Shown: positions 1 through 6,001, counted from the stretch's first letter. The stretch is DNA of 6,902 nucleotides from an uncultured Moraxella sp. (GCA_937889485.1 CALAPG010000022.1:1-6902); one strand, 5' to 3'. Notes: generated by a model from the letters alone, not told the origin. Numbers and translations are program-made.

Positions 1-131
1 ATCAATTTGCAGCGCTCGCTACAAAATGGCTTATAAGGGTTATCTTGCCACTTAGTCAGTTGGCCGCAACGTGGACAGGGATATTGTTTGGGTGTCAAGA
101 TTGGCATCTCAGTCGATGATGTGTCAGACAT
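1..131 (-). CDS. yacG: DNA gyrase inhibitor YacG, N-terminal part (cut by window edge)
   Basis: This is a small zinc-ribbon protein. In E. coli the family binds GyrB and inhibits DNA gyrase in the cytoplasm. Reading the minus strand from the ATG at 131 gives 43 complete codons before the edge. Four cysteines are in the family arrangement: a CPRCG knuckle (Cys19, Cys22) followed by FCSERCK (Cys37, Cys41), with the expected Trp28 and a Pro-Phe just before the second pair. The family is usually about 60-70 residues, so perhaps one third is missing, beginning near the usual LIDLGxW segment. The start is supported by AAGGA six bases upstream. The first 17 residues before the zinc knuckle are polar and slightly longer than in E. 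coli. In many gammaproteobacteria yacG lies beside coaE and the type IV prepilin peptidase, which would be outside this window. The family assignment is confident despite the truncation. Confidence 0.9.
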   Translation of the reverse strand, partial: MSDTSSTEMPILTPKQYPCPRCGQLTKWQDNPYKPFCSERCKL

Positions 132-166
132 AAGGATTCCTTGATTTAAAATGCGTAAGTTCTACT

Positions 167-195
167 AATAAATAGCGAAAGATAAAATGTATCAA
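167..195 (-). promoter_or_regulatory. candidate promoter of yacG
   Basis: On the minus strand TTGATA (195-190) is followed after 17 bases by TTTATT (172-167). This would start transcription near 160, about 30 bases before the yacG ATG. The -10 match is only 4 of 6 in very AT-rich sequence, so this is a weak prediction. Confidence 0.25.
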
Positions 196-203
196 GCAAG
201 GTA

Positions 204-232
204 TTGGGCAAAAAATTGGCTTATATTATACT
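204..232 (+). promoter_or_regulatory. candidate promoter of the TrmB-like gene
   Basis: TTGGGC (204-209), a 17-base spacer and TATACT (227-232, 5 of 6 to consensus) would start transcription near 239. That is about 50 bases upstream of the ATG at 288. If correct, it argues against translation beginning at the in-frame TTG at 204, which would then lie inside the promoter. Confidence 0.3.
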
Positions 233-287
233 ACAGCCTTTGCCCCATGCGGCAACCAACTTAGAGTACCTGTTTAGAGTCACTATC

Positions 288-938
288 ATGTCGACACCTA
301 CATCTATGCCAACCCATCAATTTTCCCGCTTGTTTCAACAGGATAAAATCCGTCATCCGCGTGATTTTGTAGCGATGCCGGAAAGTTTTTGGCAGCAAGC
401 GAATCTTTGCTTAGAGATTGGCGCGGGCAAGGGCAAGCATGCACTACAATTTGCGCATGCCAATCCAGAGATGCGGTTAATTGCCATTGAGCGCACCGCA
501 GAAAAATTTGCGGCGATGCAAAAAATCGCCCAACAAGCCAATTTGCCTAATCTGACGGTCATTCATGCGGATGCGGTAGCTTGGGTAACCCATGCGATAC
601 CGGCAGCAGCATTGCGTAAGATTTTTATCTTATACCCAAACCCTGAGCCACACAACCCGAACCAACGTTGGCTCAATATGCCATTTTTTGAGTGGCTATT
701 GTCACGATTACAGCCAAATGGGGAAATTATCTTGGCGAGTAACATCGAAAGTTACATCGATGAAGCAGAAGAGATGGCGCGCGATATTTGGCAGTTGCCT
801 GTCACCAAATCACCCGTACCTGTCACCAGTGAGAGGACGCACTTTGAAACCAAATACTTAGCACGCGGTGAAAGCTGTTGGCAAATCGACATAAAAAAAC
901 CGCAAGGTTATCGTACGAGATTTGACCTTGCGGAATAA
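288..938 (+). CDS. TrmB-like SAM-dependent methyltransferase
   Basis: A 216-residue Rossmann-fold methyltransferase resembling TrmB, which methylates guanine-46 of tRNA at N7. Visible motifs: SAM-binding motif I, LEIGAGKGKH (residues 42-51); the acidic residue ending strand 2 in IAIER (Glu68); Asp95 in the HADA segment; and a C-terminal TxFExK block (Thr184, Phe186, Glu187, Lys189) like the substrate end of TrmB. The segment that in TrmB reads roughly FPDPWPKKRHHKRR is here YPNPEPHNPNQRW (116-128). The aspartate is Asn118, the tryptophan is Glu120, and most of the basic cluster is missing. It is therefore probably a TrmB paralogue with a different or reduced activity, not a proven m7G46 enzyme. 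The length is close to the B. subtilis type of TrmB. The reading frame stays open upstream to a TTG at 204, but those 28 residues do not look like the family. ATG 288 is preferred; ATG 306 is also possible. No strong Shine-Dalgarno is visible. It faces the next gene convergently. Confidence 0.8.
   Translation: MSTPTSMPTHQFSRLFQQDKIRHPRDFVAMPESFWQQANLCLEIGAGKGKHALQFAHANPEMRLIAIERTAEKFAAMQKIAQQANLPNLTVIHADAVAWVTHAIPAAALRKIFILYPNPEPHNPNQRWLNMPFFEWLLSRLQPNGEIILASNIESYIDEAEEMARDIWQLPVTKSPVPVTSERTHFETKYLARGESCWQIDIKKPQGYRTRFDLAE
893..933 (-). terminator. intrinsic terminator of the GYF/RDD gene, inside the opposing gene
   Basis: A perfect 9-bp inverted repeat, CCGCAAGGT (900-908) and ACCTTGCGG (925-933), can be extended by a G-U and an A-U pair. 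On the minus strand it is followed directly by seven T residues (899-893). That is a textbook Rho-independent terminator for the gene ending at 966. It lies entirely within the last 15 or so codons of the plus-strand methyltransferase gene. On the plus strand no T tract follows, so it should act only on minus-strand transcripts. Confidence 0.8.
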
Positions 939-965
939 TATACGCGTTATTAGCTAATCAGCTAA

Positions 966-1919
966 CTACTCTGGTTTTAACTCAAGCGGCGTGGTTTGGG
1001 TATCATCAGCACGCACGACATAGGTTTTGGCGATTTTGTCATGTAAGCTTTGACGGTCTTTATTGGTGAGCATCATCACAAAGTCAATCGCCATGGCGAC
1101 TATCCCAAAAACCGATAGTGAATACACGATAGATGTCATTAAGCTACGCATGATGATGAGGTTAAAAAAGGTTGGTATCGCATTCGTTTGTTTGTCTAAC
1201 ACGCGAATACCCATTACCATCTTGCCTAGGGTCTGACCACGGCGCATCAATAATAACATCTGAGCAAACAAGAGTCCCCAGACTAACAAGTTGGTCAATA
1301 ACAAAATATGAGTCGGCACCACTGACAGCAACTCCATTTGTTGTGCTGACGTCAATGTGGTCTGTCCGGCCTCTGCCCATTGCTTGAGCTTGGCAAAGCT
1401 TGGGCTGTTGTATAACGCCAAAAATAGCGGCAATGAGGCTAATATCATTAAGCCAAAGTCAATCAATTTAGCGACAATACGACTACCAATGGTCGCTAAA
1501 TCTAGTTGTTTCTCAGCATGGCTAATATCAAAGCCACGATTGGTCACTTTTTTTAGATTAACGGTTTTTTTGTCGCTGCCTTGCTGTGGATTTTGGTGGG
1601 GATTATTGGCATTGTATTTGTCCCACACACTTTCTTTGTCAGTCGGTGTCGTCGCTGTATCGGTGGTCTGACTTGGACGATTGTTAATAATATAATCAGG
1701 CTCATCGTTGTTTGCTGTCACAGCCTCAGCCGTGGTAGTAACCTTTGGTTGGTAAAATAGCTGACCGCCCGTCATTTCACCAACCGGTTGCCAATTCGCC
1801 ATGCCTTCGTGCCACATTAAGTCCGTCAGCGAAATCTGTCCAGTTGCGAACATTTGGTTAAGTTGTTCTAAGGTATAAGGCCCAGCTTGCACGTTATTAC
1901 GCGCCAAAAAAATATGCAT
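966..1919 (-). CDS. GYF_2 plus RDD-domain membrane protein, function unknown
   Basis: A 317-residue protein in three parts. Residues 1-56 form a GYF_2-type domain (DUF4339): GPYTLEQL at 13-20 and the two tryptophans Trp36 and Trp43 are typical. Residues 57-135 are a Thr/Asn/Gln-rich, probably disordered linker. Residues about 140-303 form an RDD domain, with Arg147 and Asp154 near the first membrane helix (about 153-170), a second helix (about 203-225), the loop RRGQTLGKMVMGIRVLD (226-242), a third helix (about 259-284), and the closing motif RQSLHDKIAKTYVV (289-302). Both domains probably face the cytoplasm; GYF-like domains often bind proline-rich peptides and some RDD proteins are linked to transport. 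No specific function can be given. Start: the frame is open from a TTG at 1931, but ATG 1919 places the GYF domain at residue 1 as is usual; the Shine-Dalgarno is only a weak GAG. It is transcribed alone, since a terminator separates it from ppsA upstream. Confidence 0.87.
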   Translation of the reverse strand: MHIFLARNNVQAGPYTLEQLNQMFATGQISLTDLMWHEGMANWQPVGEMTGGQLFYQPKVTTTAEAVTANNDEPDYIINNRPSQTTDTATTPTDKESVWDKYNANNPHQNPQQGSDKKTVNLKKVTNRGFDISHAEKQLDLATIGSRIVAKLIDFGLMILASLPLFLALYNSPSFAKLKQWAEAGQTTLTSAQQMELLSVVPTHILLLTNLLVWGLLFAQMLLLMRRGQTLGKMVMGIRVLDKQTNAIPTFFNLIIMRSLMTSIVYSLSVFGIVAMAIDFVMMLTNKDRQSLHDKIAKTYVVRADDTQTTPLELKPE

Positions 1920-2011
1920 AATGTAACTCAAAAAAATAAACGTTTGAAAGTATAGCCGTCTAAATTCACCTTAATACTTTAGCTGAATAATACAACAAAC
2001 CCTTGTCTTAC

Positions 2012-2029
2012 TATTTGCGCTTATTTGCG
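2012..2029. repeat. two TATTTGCG direct repeats spaced 10 bp
   Basis: TATTTGCG occurs at 2012-2019 and again at 2022-2029, exactly one helical turn apart. It lies in the probable leader of the GYF/RDD gene, just downstream of its predicted promoter. This spacing is seen in some protein-binding sites, but two short copies can arise by chance. Confidence 0.4.
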
Positions 2030-2033
2030 TTGT

Positions 2034-2045
2034 ATTCATATGAAT
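2034..2045. repeat. 12-bp perfect palindrome at the predicted transcription start
   Basis: ATTCATATGAAT is a perfect palindrome placed where transcription from the minus-strand promoter at 2053-2081 would begin (near 2046). It could be an operator half-overlapping +1. The sequence is AT-rich and no matching regulator is recognised. Confidence 0.35.
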
Positions 2046-2052
2046 TTATTTG

Positions 2053-2081
2053 ACTATAAAAGTAGGAATAGAATAGGGCAA
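2053..2081 (-). promoter_or_regulatory. candidate promoter of the GYF/RDD gene
   Basis: On the minus strand TTGCCC (2081-2076) and TATAGT (2058-2053) are separated by 17 bases, matching sigma-70 consensus at 4 of 6 and 5 of 6. Transcription would begin near 2046, giving a leader of about 125 bases before ATG 1919. A closer but weaker -10-like TATACT (1954-1949) lacks a good -35. Confidence 0.4.
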
Positions 2082-2156
2082 ATGTAACGTATTTTGGTGG
2101 TTTTTTCAATGCTAAACGGGTAACCGAAGGCTAAGTGCAGATAACCATTGGCCAAG

Positions 2157-2186
2157 AAAAAAGCCACATAGGGATGTGGCTTTTTC
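2157..2186 (-). terminator. bidirectional intrinsic terminator after ppsA
   Basis: GCCACAT (2163-2169) and ATGTGGC (2174-2180) form a stem around a four-base loop. The stem is bordered by six A residues on one side and five T residues on the other. On the minus strand the stem runs straight into six Ts, about 30 bases past the ppsA stop, so it should end the ppsA transcript and isolate the GYF/RDD gene. The flanks also allow termination on the plus strand. Confidence 0.88.
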
Positions 2187-2214
2187 TCACAAGGATGTAA
2201 AGCTAATTAAAGCC

Positions 2215-4590
2215 TTAAGCTTGTTCTTGGGTATCATTTGCTAGGAAGAACCAAGTATCTAGCACCGAGTCAGGGTTTAGTGATACAGAGTCAATACCTT
2301 GTTCCATTAACCACATCGCTAGGTCGGGGTGGTCTGAAGGGCCTTGTCCACAAATACCAATATATTTGCCTTGGGCATTACAAGCATCAATTGCCATTTT
2401 TAGTAGTTTTTTGACAGCTGGGTCACGCTCATCAAATGATTGTGATACAATACCTGAGTCGCGGTCTAACCCTAGTGTTAACTGGGTCAAGTCATTTGAA
2501 CCAATTGAGAAGCCATCAAAATATTGTAAAAAGTCTTCTGCTAATAGCGCGTTAGTAGGTAGCTCACACATCATGATGACGCGTAGACCATTTTCGCCAC
2601 GTTTTAGACCGTTTTTCTCAAGTAGTTCAAGTACTTTTTCGGCTTCGCCTGTGGTACGCACAAACGGAATCATGATTTCAACATTGGTTAAGCCCATTTC
2701 GTCACGTACCCGTTTGAGCGCACGGCACTCAAGTTCAAAGCAGTCACGGAAATTTTCAGACACATAGCGGCTAGCGCCACGGAAACCAAGCATTGGGTTT
2801 TCTTCTGATGGCTCGTACAGTTTGCCGCCAATTAAGTTGGCGTATTCATTTGATTTAAAGTCTGACATGCGAACAATCACAGGCTTATCTTTAAATGCCA
2901 CGGCAAGAGTAGAAATGCCTTCAACCAATTTATCAACATAAAAGTCAACAGGGGTTGCATAGCCTGCCATACGTTCTTGGATCGCTTGGACGATTTCGCG
3001 TGGTAGGGTATTCATGTTGAGTAGGGCTTTAGGATGCACGCCAATCATACGATTGATAATGAATTCTAAACGGGCAAGACCAATGCCTTCGTTTGGAATT
3101 TGGGCAAAACTAAAGGCACGGTCTGGGTTGCCTACGTTCATCATGATTTTAAAGGCAAGTTCTGGCATAGATTCAATGGAATTGTTTTGAACTTCAAAAT
3201 CAAGCTGACCTTCATAGATATAACCTGTATCACCTTCAGCGCAAGAAACGGTGACGGCTTGACCATCACTTAGAAGGTCGGTGGCATTGCCACAACCTAC
3301 GATGGCAGGTACGCCAAGCTCACGCGCAATAATTGCCGCGTGACAAGTACGGCCGCCACGGTTGGTAATGATGGCTGCCGCCCGTTTCATTACAGGTTCC
3401 CAGTCAGGGTCAGTCATGTCAGATACCAGTACGTCACCATCTTGTACTTTATCCATTTCATGGATGGAATTGACCACGCGTACAGTACCTGCACCGATAC
3501 GTTGACCGATAGAACGACCCTCACAAATGACGTCGCCTTTTTCTTTTAATACATAGCGCTCCATCACGTTGTGATTTTCGCGGCTTTTCACCGTTTCGGG
3601 GCGCGCTTGAACGATAAATAATTTGCCGCTGTCACCGTCTTTTGCCCATTCGATGTCCATGGCATGACCGTAGTGTTTCTCAATAATCAGCGCTTGTTTG
3701 GCAAGTTCAAGAAGTTCTTCGTTGCTTAGAGCAAATTGGTTGCGTTCTGCTTTATCAACGGGTACAACTTTAACAGATTTACCTGCAGAGAAGGCATCTG
3801 CATAAATCATTTTTTGCTGTTTGCTACCTAAGTTGCGGCGAATGACCGCAGGTTTGCCGCTATTAAGTAGGCTTTTTGAAATATAATATTCGTCAGGGTT
3901 AACTGCACCTTGTACAACCATCTCGCCCAAACCGTAGCTTGCAGTGATAAATACGACTTCATCAAAGCCGCTTTCTGTATCAATGGTAAACATAACTCCA
4001 GAGGTGCCTGTCTCTGAACGTACCATGCGCTGGATACCTGCCGAAAGTGCAACGCCCGCATGCTCAAAGCCTTTGTGTACGCGGTAAGCAATGGCGCGGT
4101 CATTGTATAGCGAGGCAAAAACTTCTTTAATGGCAATCAAAATATTGTCGATGCCGCGGATATTTAGGAAGGTTTCTTGTTGACCAGCAAAAGAAGCGTC
4201 AGGTAAGTCTTCAGCAGTAGCCGATGAACGCACCGCAACTGCAATGTCTTCGCCTTGGCTCATTTCGGCAAAAGCTTGTCTAATTTCTTGCTCTAAGTCT
4301 TGCGGTAATTCTTGTGAAATAATCAAATCACGGATTTTTTTACCTGTGGTGGTAAGGGCATTAACGTCATTAACGTCCAAGCCTTGAAGCTCATCTTGAA
4401 TTTTTTGCTGTAAACCCGTGTCGATGAGAAATTTGTTGAAAGCATCGGCGGTGGTTGCAAAGCCGCCAGGGACGCTAACGCCTAGGTCGGTCAGGTGGCT
4501 AATCATTTCGCCCAATGAGGCATTTTTACCGCCTACTTTGTCAATATCGTTTTTACCCAGTTTGTCGAGTGAGATAACTTGTGCGTTCAA
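2215..4590 (-). CDS. ppsA: phosphoenolpyruvate synthase (pyruvate, water dikinase)
   Basis: This cytoplasmic enzyme converts pyruvate, ATP and water to PEP, AMP and phosphate, the first step of gluconeogenesis from pyruvate or lactate. The 791 residues compare with about 792 in E. coli and align along the whole length. Domains in order: N-terminal ATP-grasp-like nucleotide-binding domain (about 15-340) with [11 protein letters not shown] (19-29) and [20 protein letters not shown] (119-138); mobile phosphohistidine domain (about 380-455) with [10 protein letters not shown] (411-420), where His417 is the phosphocarrier; and C-terminal PEP/pyruvate TIM barrel (about 475-785) with [27 protein letters not shown] (692-711) and GICGQGPSD (745-753) carrying Cys747. 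Thr415 is the residue equivalent to the E. coli threonine modified by PpsR, so regulation should be conserved. Translation starts at TTG (4590-4588): GGAG lies eight bases upstream and no in-frame ATG exists between it and an upstream stop at 4617-4615. It is divergent from ppsR. Confidence 0.98.
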   Translation of the reverse strand: MNAQVISLDKLGKNDIDKVGGKNASLGEMISHLTDLGVSVPGGFATTADAFNKFLIDTGLQQKIQDELQGLDVNDVNALTTTGKKIRDLIISQELPQDLEQEIRQAFAEMSQGEDIAVAVRSSATAEDLPDASFAGQQETFLNIRGIDNILIAIKEVFASLYNDRAIAYRVHKGFEHAGVALSAGIQRMVRSETGTSGVMFTIDTESGFDEVVFITASYGLGEMVVQGAVNPDEYYISKSLLNSGKPAVIRRNLGSKQQKMIYADAFSAGKSVKVVPVDKAERNQFALSNEELLELAKQALIIEKHYGHAMDIEWAKDGDSGKLFIVQARPETVKSRENHNVMERYVLKEKGDVICEGRSIGQRIGAGTVRVVNSIHEMDKVQDGDVLVSDMTDPDWEPVMKRAAAIITNRGGRTCHAAIIARELGVPAIVGCGNATDLLSDGQAVTVSCAEGDTGYIYEGQLDFEVQNNSIESMPELAFKIMMNVGNPDRAFSFAQIPNEGIGLARLEFIINRMIGVHPKALLNMNTLPREIVQAIQERMAGYATPVDFYVDKLVEGISTLAVAFKDKPVIVRMSDFKSNEYANLIGGKLYEPSEENPMLGFRGASRYVSENFRDCFELECRALKRVRDEMGLTNVEIMIPFVRTTGEAEKVLELLEKNGLKRGENGLRVIMMCELPTNALLAEDFLQYFDGFSIGSNDLTQLTLGLDRDSGIVSQSFDERDPAVKKLLKMAIDACNAQGKYIGICGQGPSDHPDLAMWLMEQGIDSVSLNPDSVLDTWFFLANDTQEQA

Positions 4591-4598
4591 GATGATAA

Positions 4599-4602
4599 CT
4601 CC
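4599..4602 (-). promoter_or_regulatory. Shine-Dalgarno fixing the TTG start of ppsA
   Basis: GGAG on the minus strand (4602-4599) lies eight bases before TTG 4590. The nearby ATG in CATGG at 4605-4603 is out of frame, so this site decides that ppsA begins with TTG. Confidence 0.75.
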
Positions 4603-4627
4603 ATGAAATAAAGATTATTTTGTTAAG

Positions 4628-4656
4628 ATTATAACGGTATTTATAAAAAAATTCAC
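4628..4656 (-). promoter_or_regulatory. promoter of ppsA
   Basis: A perfect TATAAT on the minus strand (4633-4628) has GTGAAT (4656-4651) 17 bases upstream, a weak 3 of 6 match to the -35 consensus. Transcription would start near 4621, giving a leader of about 30 bases. The strong -10 with a weak -35 would suit dependence on an activator. Confidence 0.55.
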
Positions 4657-4688
4657 CTGTAAAAATAGATTTTTTATCTGAAATACCG
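4635..4688. repeat. inverted repeat CGGTATTT / AAATACCG around the ppsA promoter
   Basis: Perfect 8-bp arms lie at 4635-4642 and 4681-4688, separated by 38 bp. One arm abuts the ppsA -10 within the spacer; the other lies upstream of the -35. A related GCGGTAATTT occurs again on the minus strand at 4720-4711. Together they suggest sites for a dimeric regulator, but the homology is short and AT-rich. Confidence 0.4.
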
Positions 4689-4765
4689 CTAATATCAGGA
4701 CAATCCTAAAAAATTACCGCAAATTGCTACTTTACCTTCCTTAGCAAAGAAAAGCAGGAAAAACC

Positions 4766-4808
4766 TTAGCGCAATACGAGTCACTAAAATGTTATAATAT
4801 GGCGCTAA
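4766..4808. repeat. inverted repeat TTAGCGC / GCGCTAA bracketing the ppsR promoter
   Basis: Perfect 7-bp arms lie at 4766-4772 and 4802-4808 with 29 bp between them. The left arm overlaps the expected -35 position and the right arm the expected transcription start, with the extended -10 between. This is an operator-like arrangement. Confidence 0.45.
4790..4798 (+). promoter_or_regulatory. extended -10 promoter of ppsR
   Basis: TGTTATAAT is a perfect extended -10 element (TGn followed by TATAAT). There is no recognisable -35 at the right distance, which extended -10 promoters tolerate. Transcription would start near 4804-4806 and give a leader of about 178 bases before ATG 4983. Confidence 0.55.
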
Positions 4809-4858
4809 CAAAAAGAAATAAAGTAGGTGTTTTGTTAGATTAAAGCCATTAACTGACG

Positions 4859-4864
4859 TATAAT
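4859..4864 (+). promoter_or_regulatory. second possible -10 box for ppsR
   Basis: Another perfect TATAAT lies 66 bases downstream of the first, but without a TG extension and with only TTAGAT at the -35 distance. It could be a secondary start with a leader of about 110 bases, or a chance match in AT-rich DNA. Confidence 0.25.
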
Positions 4865-4920
4865 ATCAAACTCTTTACCTTGAAGACAAACTGCAAACAC
4901 AGAAAAACTAGATTGACACC

Positions 4921-4949
4921 CGATAAAAAAAACAGGGTTTTTTTAATCG
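4921..4949 (+). promoter_or_regulatory. A8/T7 hairpin in the ppsR leader
   Basis: CGAT (4921-4924) pairs with ATCG (4946-4949). Inside it, after one A-A mismatch, seven A residues and a C (4926-4933) pair with a G and seven T residues (4937-4944) around the three-base loop AGG. It ends 33 bases before the ppsR ATG. The T run lies within the stem, so it is not a standard terminator. A translational or attenuation role is only inference. Confidence 0.4.
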
Positions 4950-4982
4950 TTACGTCTTTTAGCACTCATTGGACAATAGATC

Positions 4983-5867
4983 ATGACCATTCAGCAAATT
5001 AAAGCCACGATTCAAAATAAGGAAGCGCTTAGCCTAGAAAATTCACAATCTTTGCGTAGTGTGTTTTTTATTTCAGATGGTACGGCTATTACGTCTGAGA
5101 CGCTGGGGCGTTCTATTTTAAGCCAATTTCCTAATGTGCCGTTTGAAACGCGGGTGATTCCTTATGTGGATACACTAGAACGCGCTGATGAGGCAGTTAA
5201 TCAAATTAATTTGTCCCACCAGCGTGATGGCGTCAAACCACTGGTATTTGATACCATTGTTGACCCTGTCATTCGAGAGCGGATTAACGCTGCCGATGCC
5301 TTTAATTTGGATATCTATGAAGGGTTAATTAGTAAAATTGCAGATGAAATTATGGTGCAGCCCGCGCCGCACAGTGGTAATGCGCATGGCGACGTGGACT
5401 CAGAAAACTATAAATCTCGCATTGATGCGGTGCATTTTGCCTTAGATAATGATGACGGCGCGCGGACTACCCACTATGATGCGGCAGATATTATTTTGGT
5501 TGGGGTGTCTCGTTCGGGTAAAACGCCGACCTCGCTATATCTAGCGCTACAATTTGGTATTCGCGCGGCTAATTATCCTTTAACCGAAGATGACTTATTT
5601 GAGAATTCATTGCCAAAAGCACTGCAACCTTATAAAGACAAGTTGTTTGGACTGGTGATTGACACCGACCGTCTGGTAAAAATTCGTAACGAGCGCCGCG
5701 CGGGCAGCCGTTATGCAAGCTACCAGCAATGCCAGCAAGAATTGCGTGCTATTCAAGGCATTTATATCTCACAAGGTATTCCCAATATTGATGTATCTAC
5801 CATGTCAATTGAAGAGATTGCAACACGTATTTTACAAATGACGGGGTTAAAACGCCGTATAGGTTAG
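4983..5867 (+). CDS. ppsR: PEP synthase regulatory protein (bifunctional kinase/pyrophosphorylase, DUF299)
   Basis: The family (PSRP) uses ADP to phosphorylate a threonine of PEP synthase next to its phosphohistidine, inactivating it. It reactivates the enzyme by phosphate-dependent removal that releases pyrophosphate. The 294 residues contain the family landmarks in order: FFISDGTAIT (28-37); YKSRIDAVHFALDNDDG (143-159); the P-loop GVSRSGKTPTSLYLA (174-188) with Lys180 and Thr181; NYPL (197-200); and the basic block RNERRAGSRYAS (235-246). The family is usually about 270-280 residues. The surplus is mainly about 20 extra N-terminal residues before the first strand, probably a flexible tail, and a GNAHGDVDSE insert near 132-141. 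ATG 4983 is chosen as the first ATG; its GGA Shine-Dalgarno (4971-4973) is weak. In-frame TTG and GTG codons at residues 24 and 27 lack ribosome sites. Its target gene ppsA lies divergently upstream. No terminator is seen before sthA. Confidence 0.96.
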   Translation: MTIQQIKATIQNKEALSLENSQSLRSVFFISDGTAITSETLGRSILSQFPNVPFETRVIPYVDTLERADEAVNQINLSHQRDGVKPLVFDTIVDPVIRERINAADAFNLDIYEGLISKIADEIMVQPAPHSGNAHGDVDSENYKSRIDAVHFALDNDDGARTTHYDAADIILVGVSRSGKTPTSLYLALQFGIRAANYPLTEDDLFENSLPKALQPYKDKLFGLVIDTDRLVKIRNERRAGSRYASYQQCQQELRAIQGIYISQGIPNIDVSTMSIEEIATRILQMTGLKRRIG

Positions 5868-5880
5868 CCATAAAACCAAC

Positions 5881-5911
5881 TTGATACAACAACCTATCTC
5901 TATTCTATATA
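5881..5911 (+). promoter_or_regulatory. possible promoter of sthA
   Basis: TTGATA (5881-5886) is followed by AT-rich sequence with several -10-like boxes: TATATA (5906-5911, 19-base spacer), TATAAA (5915-5920) and TATAAC (5927-5932). None has ideal spacing. Since no terminator separates ppsR from sthA, readthrough is also possible. Confidence 0.3.
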
Positions 5912-5948
5912 AAGTATAAAGTAGGGTATAACGCTTACATTTTTTAGC

Positions 5949-5982
5949 CTTGTGTGGGCAAATAGACAGCAGTTCACACAAG
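5949..5982 (+). promoter_or_regulatory. inverted repeat / hairpin in the sthA leader
   Basis: CTTGTGTG (5949-5956) and CACACAAG (5975-5982) are perfect 8-bp arms. Two G-U pairs and one C-G pair could extend the stem to 11 bp around a 12-base loop. It ends eight bases before the GAGAA ribosome site (5991-5995). No T tract follows, so it is not a terminator for ppsR. It may be an operator or an mRNA structure affecting sthA translation. Confidence 0.45.
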
Positions 5983-6001
5983 CGCCCTATGAGAATTAAT
6001 C

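Larger units (their letters stand above)
4591..4982. other. divergent ppsA-ppsR control region without genes
   Basis: This 392-bp AT-rich spacer holds no credible coding frame or RNA gene. From left to right it contains the ppsA ribosome site and promoter, an inverted repeat around that promoter, a short AGGA-CAA-TCCT palindrome (4697-4707), two CCTTAGC direct repeats (4739-4745 and 4764-4770), a ppsR promoter bracketed by a TTAGCGC inverted repeat, a second TATAAT, an isolated perfect TTGACA (4913-4918) with no good -10 partner, and a leader hairpin. I cannot name the regulator. Nothing resembles the Cra operator known from enteric ppsA. Confidence 0.6.

Noticed and set aside
204..287. 28-residue upstream extension of the TrmB-like protein from TTG 204
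   Set aside because: It overlaps a plausible promoter (204-232), lacks a ribosome site and does not resemble TrmB N-termini. ATG 288 fits the family length.
950..965. TTAGCT-AATC-AGCTAA hairpin between the convergent genes as a plus-strand terminator
   Set aside because: The stem is only six AT-rich pairs and no T tract follows, so termination is not supported.
1357..1671. 104-codon antisense frame opposite the RDD gene
   Set aside because: Its hydrophobic look follows from the membrane-helix codons on the other strand; it has no start signals.
1920..1931. TTG start four codons upstream of the GYF/RDD ATG
   Set aside because: ATG 1919 begins the GYF domain directly and neither start has a strong ribosome site, so the ATG is the simpler choice.
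1955..1964. GCCGTCTAAA resembling the neisserial DNA uptake sequence
   Set aside because: It differs at one of ten bases, occurs alone, and the organism does not look like Neisseria.
3828..4136. 102-codon frame within ppsA in another frame of the same strand
   Set aside because: It lies wholly inside a fully conserved ppsA reading frame and has no recognisable features.
4913..4947. TTGACA (4913-4918) and TTTAAT (4942-4947) as a ppsR promoter
   Set aside because: The 23-base spacer is too long for sigma-70, and the -10 candidate lies in the hairpin stem. The extended -10 at 4790-4798 is better.
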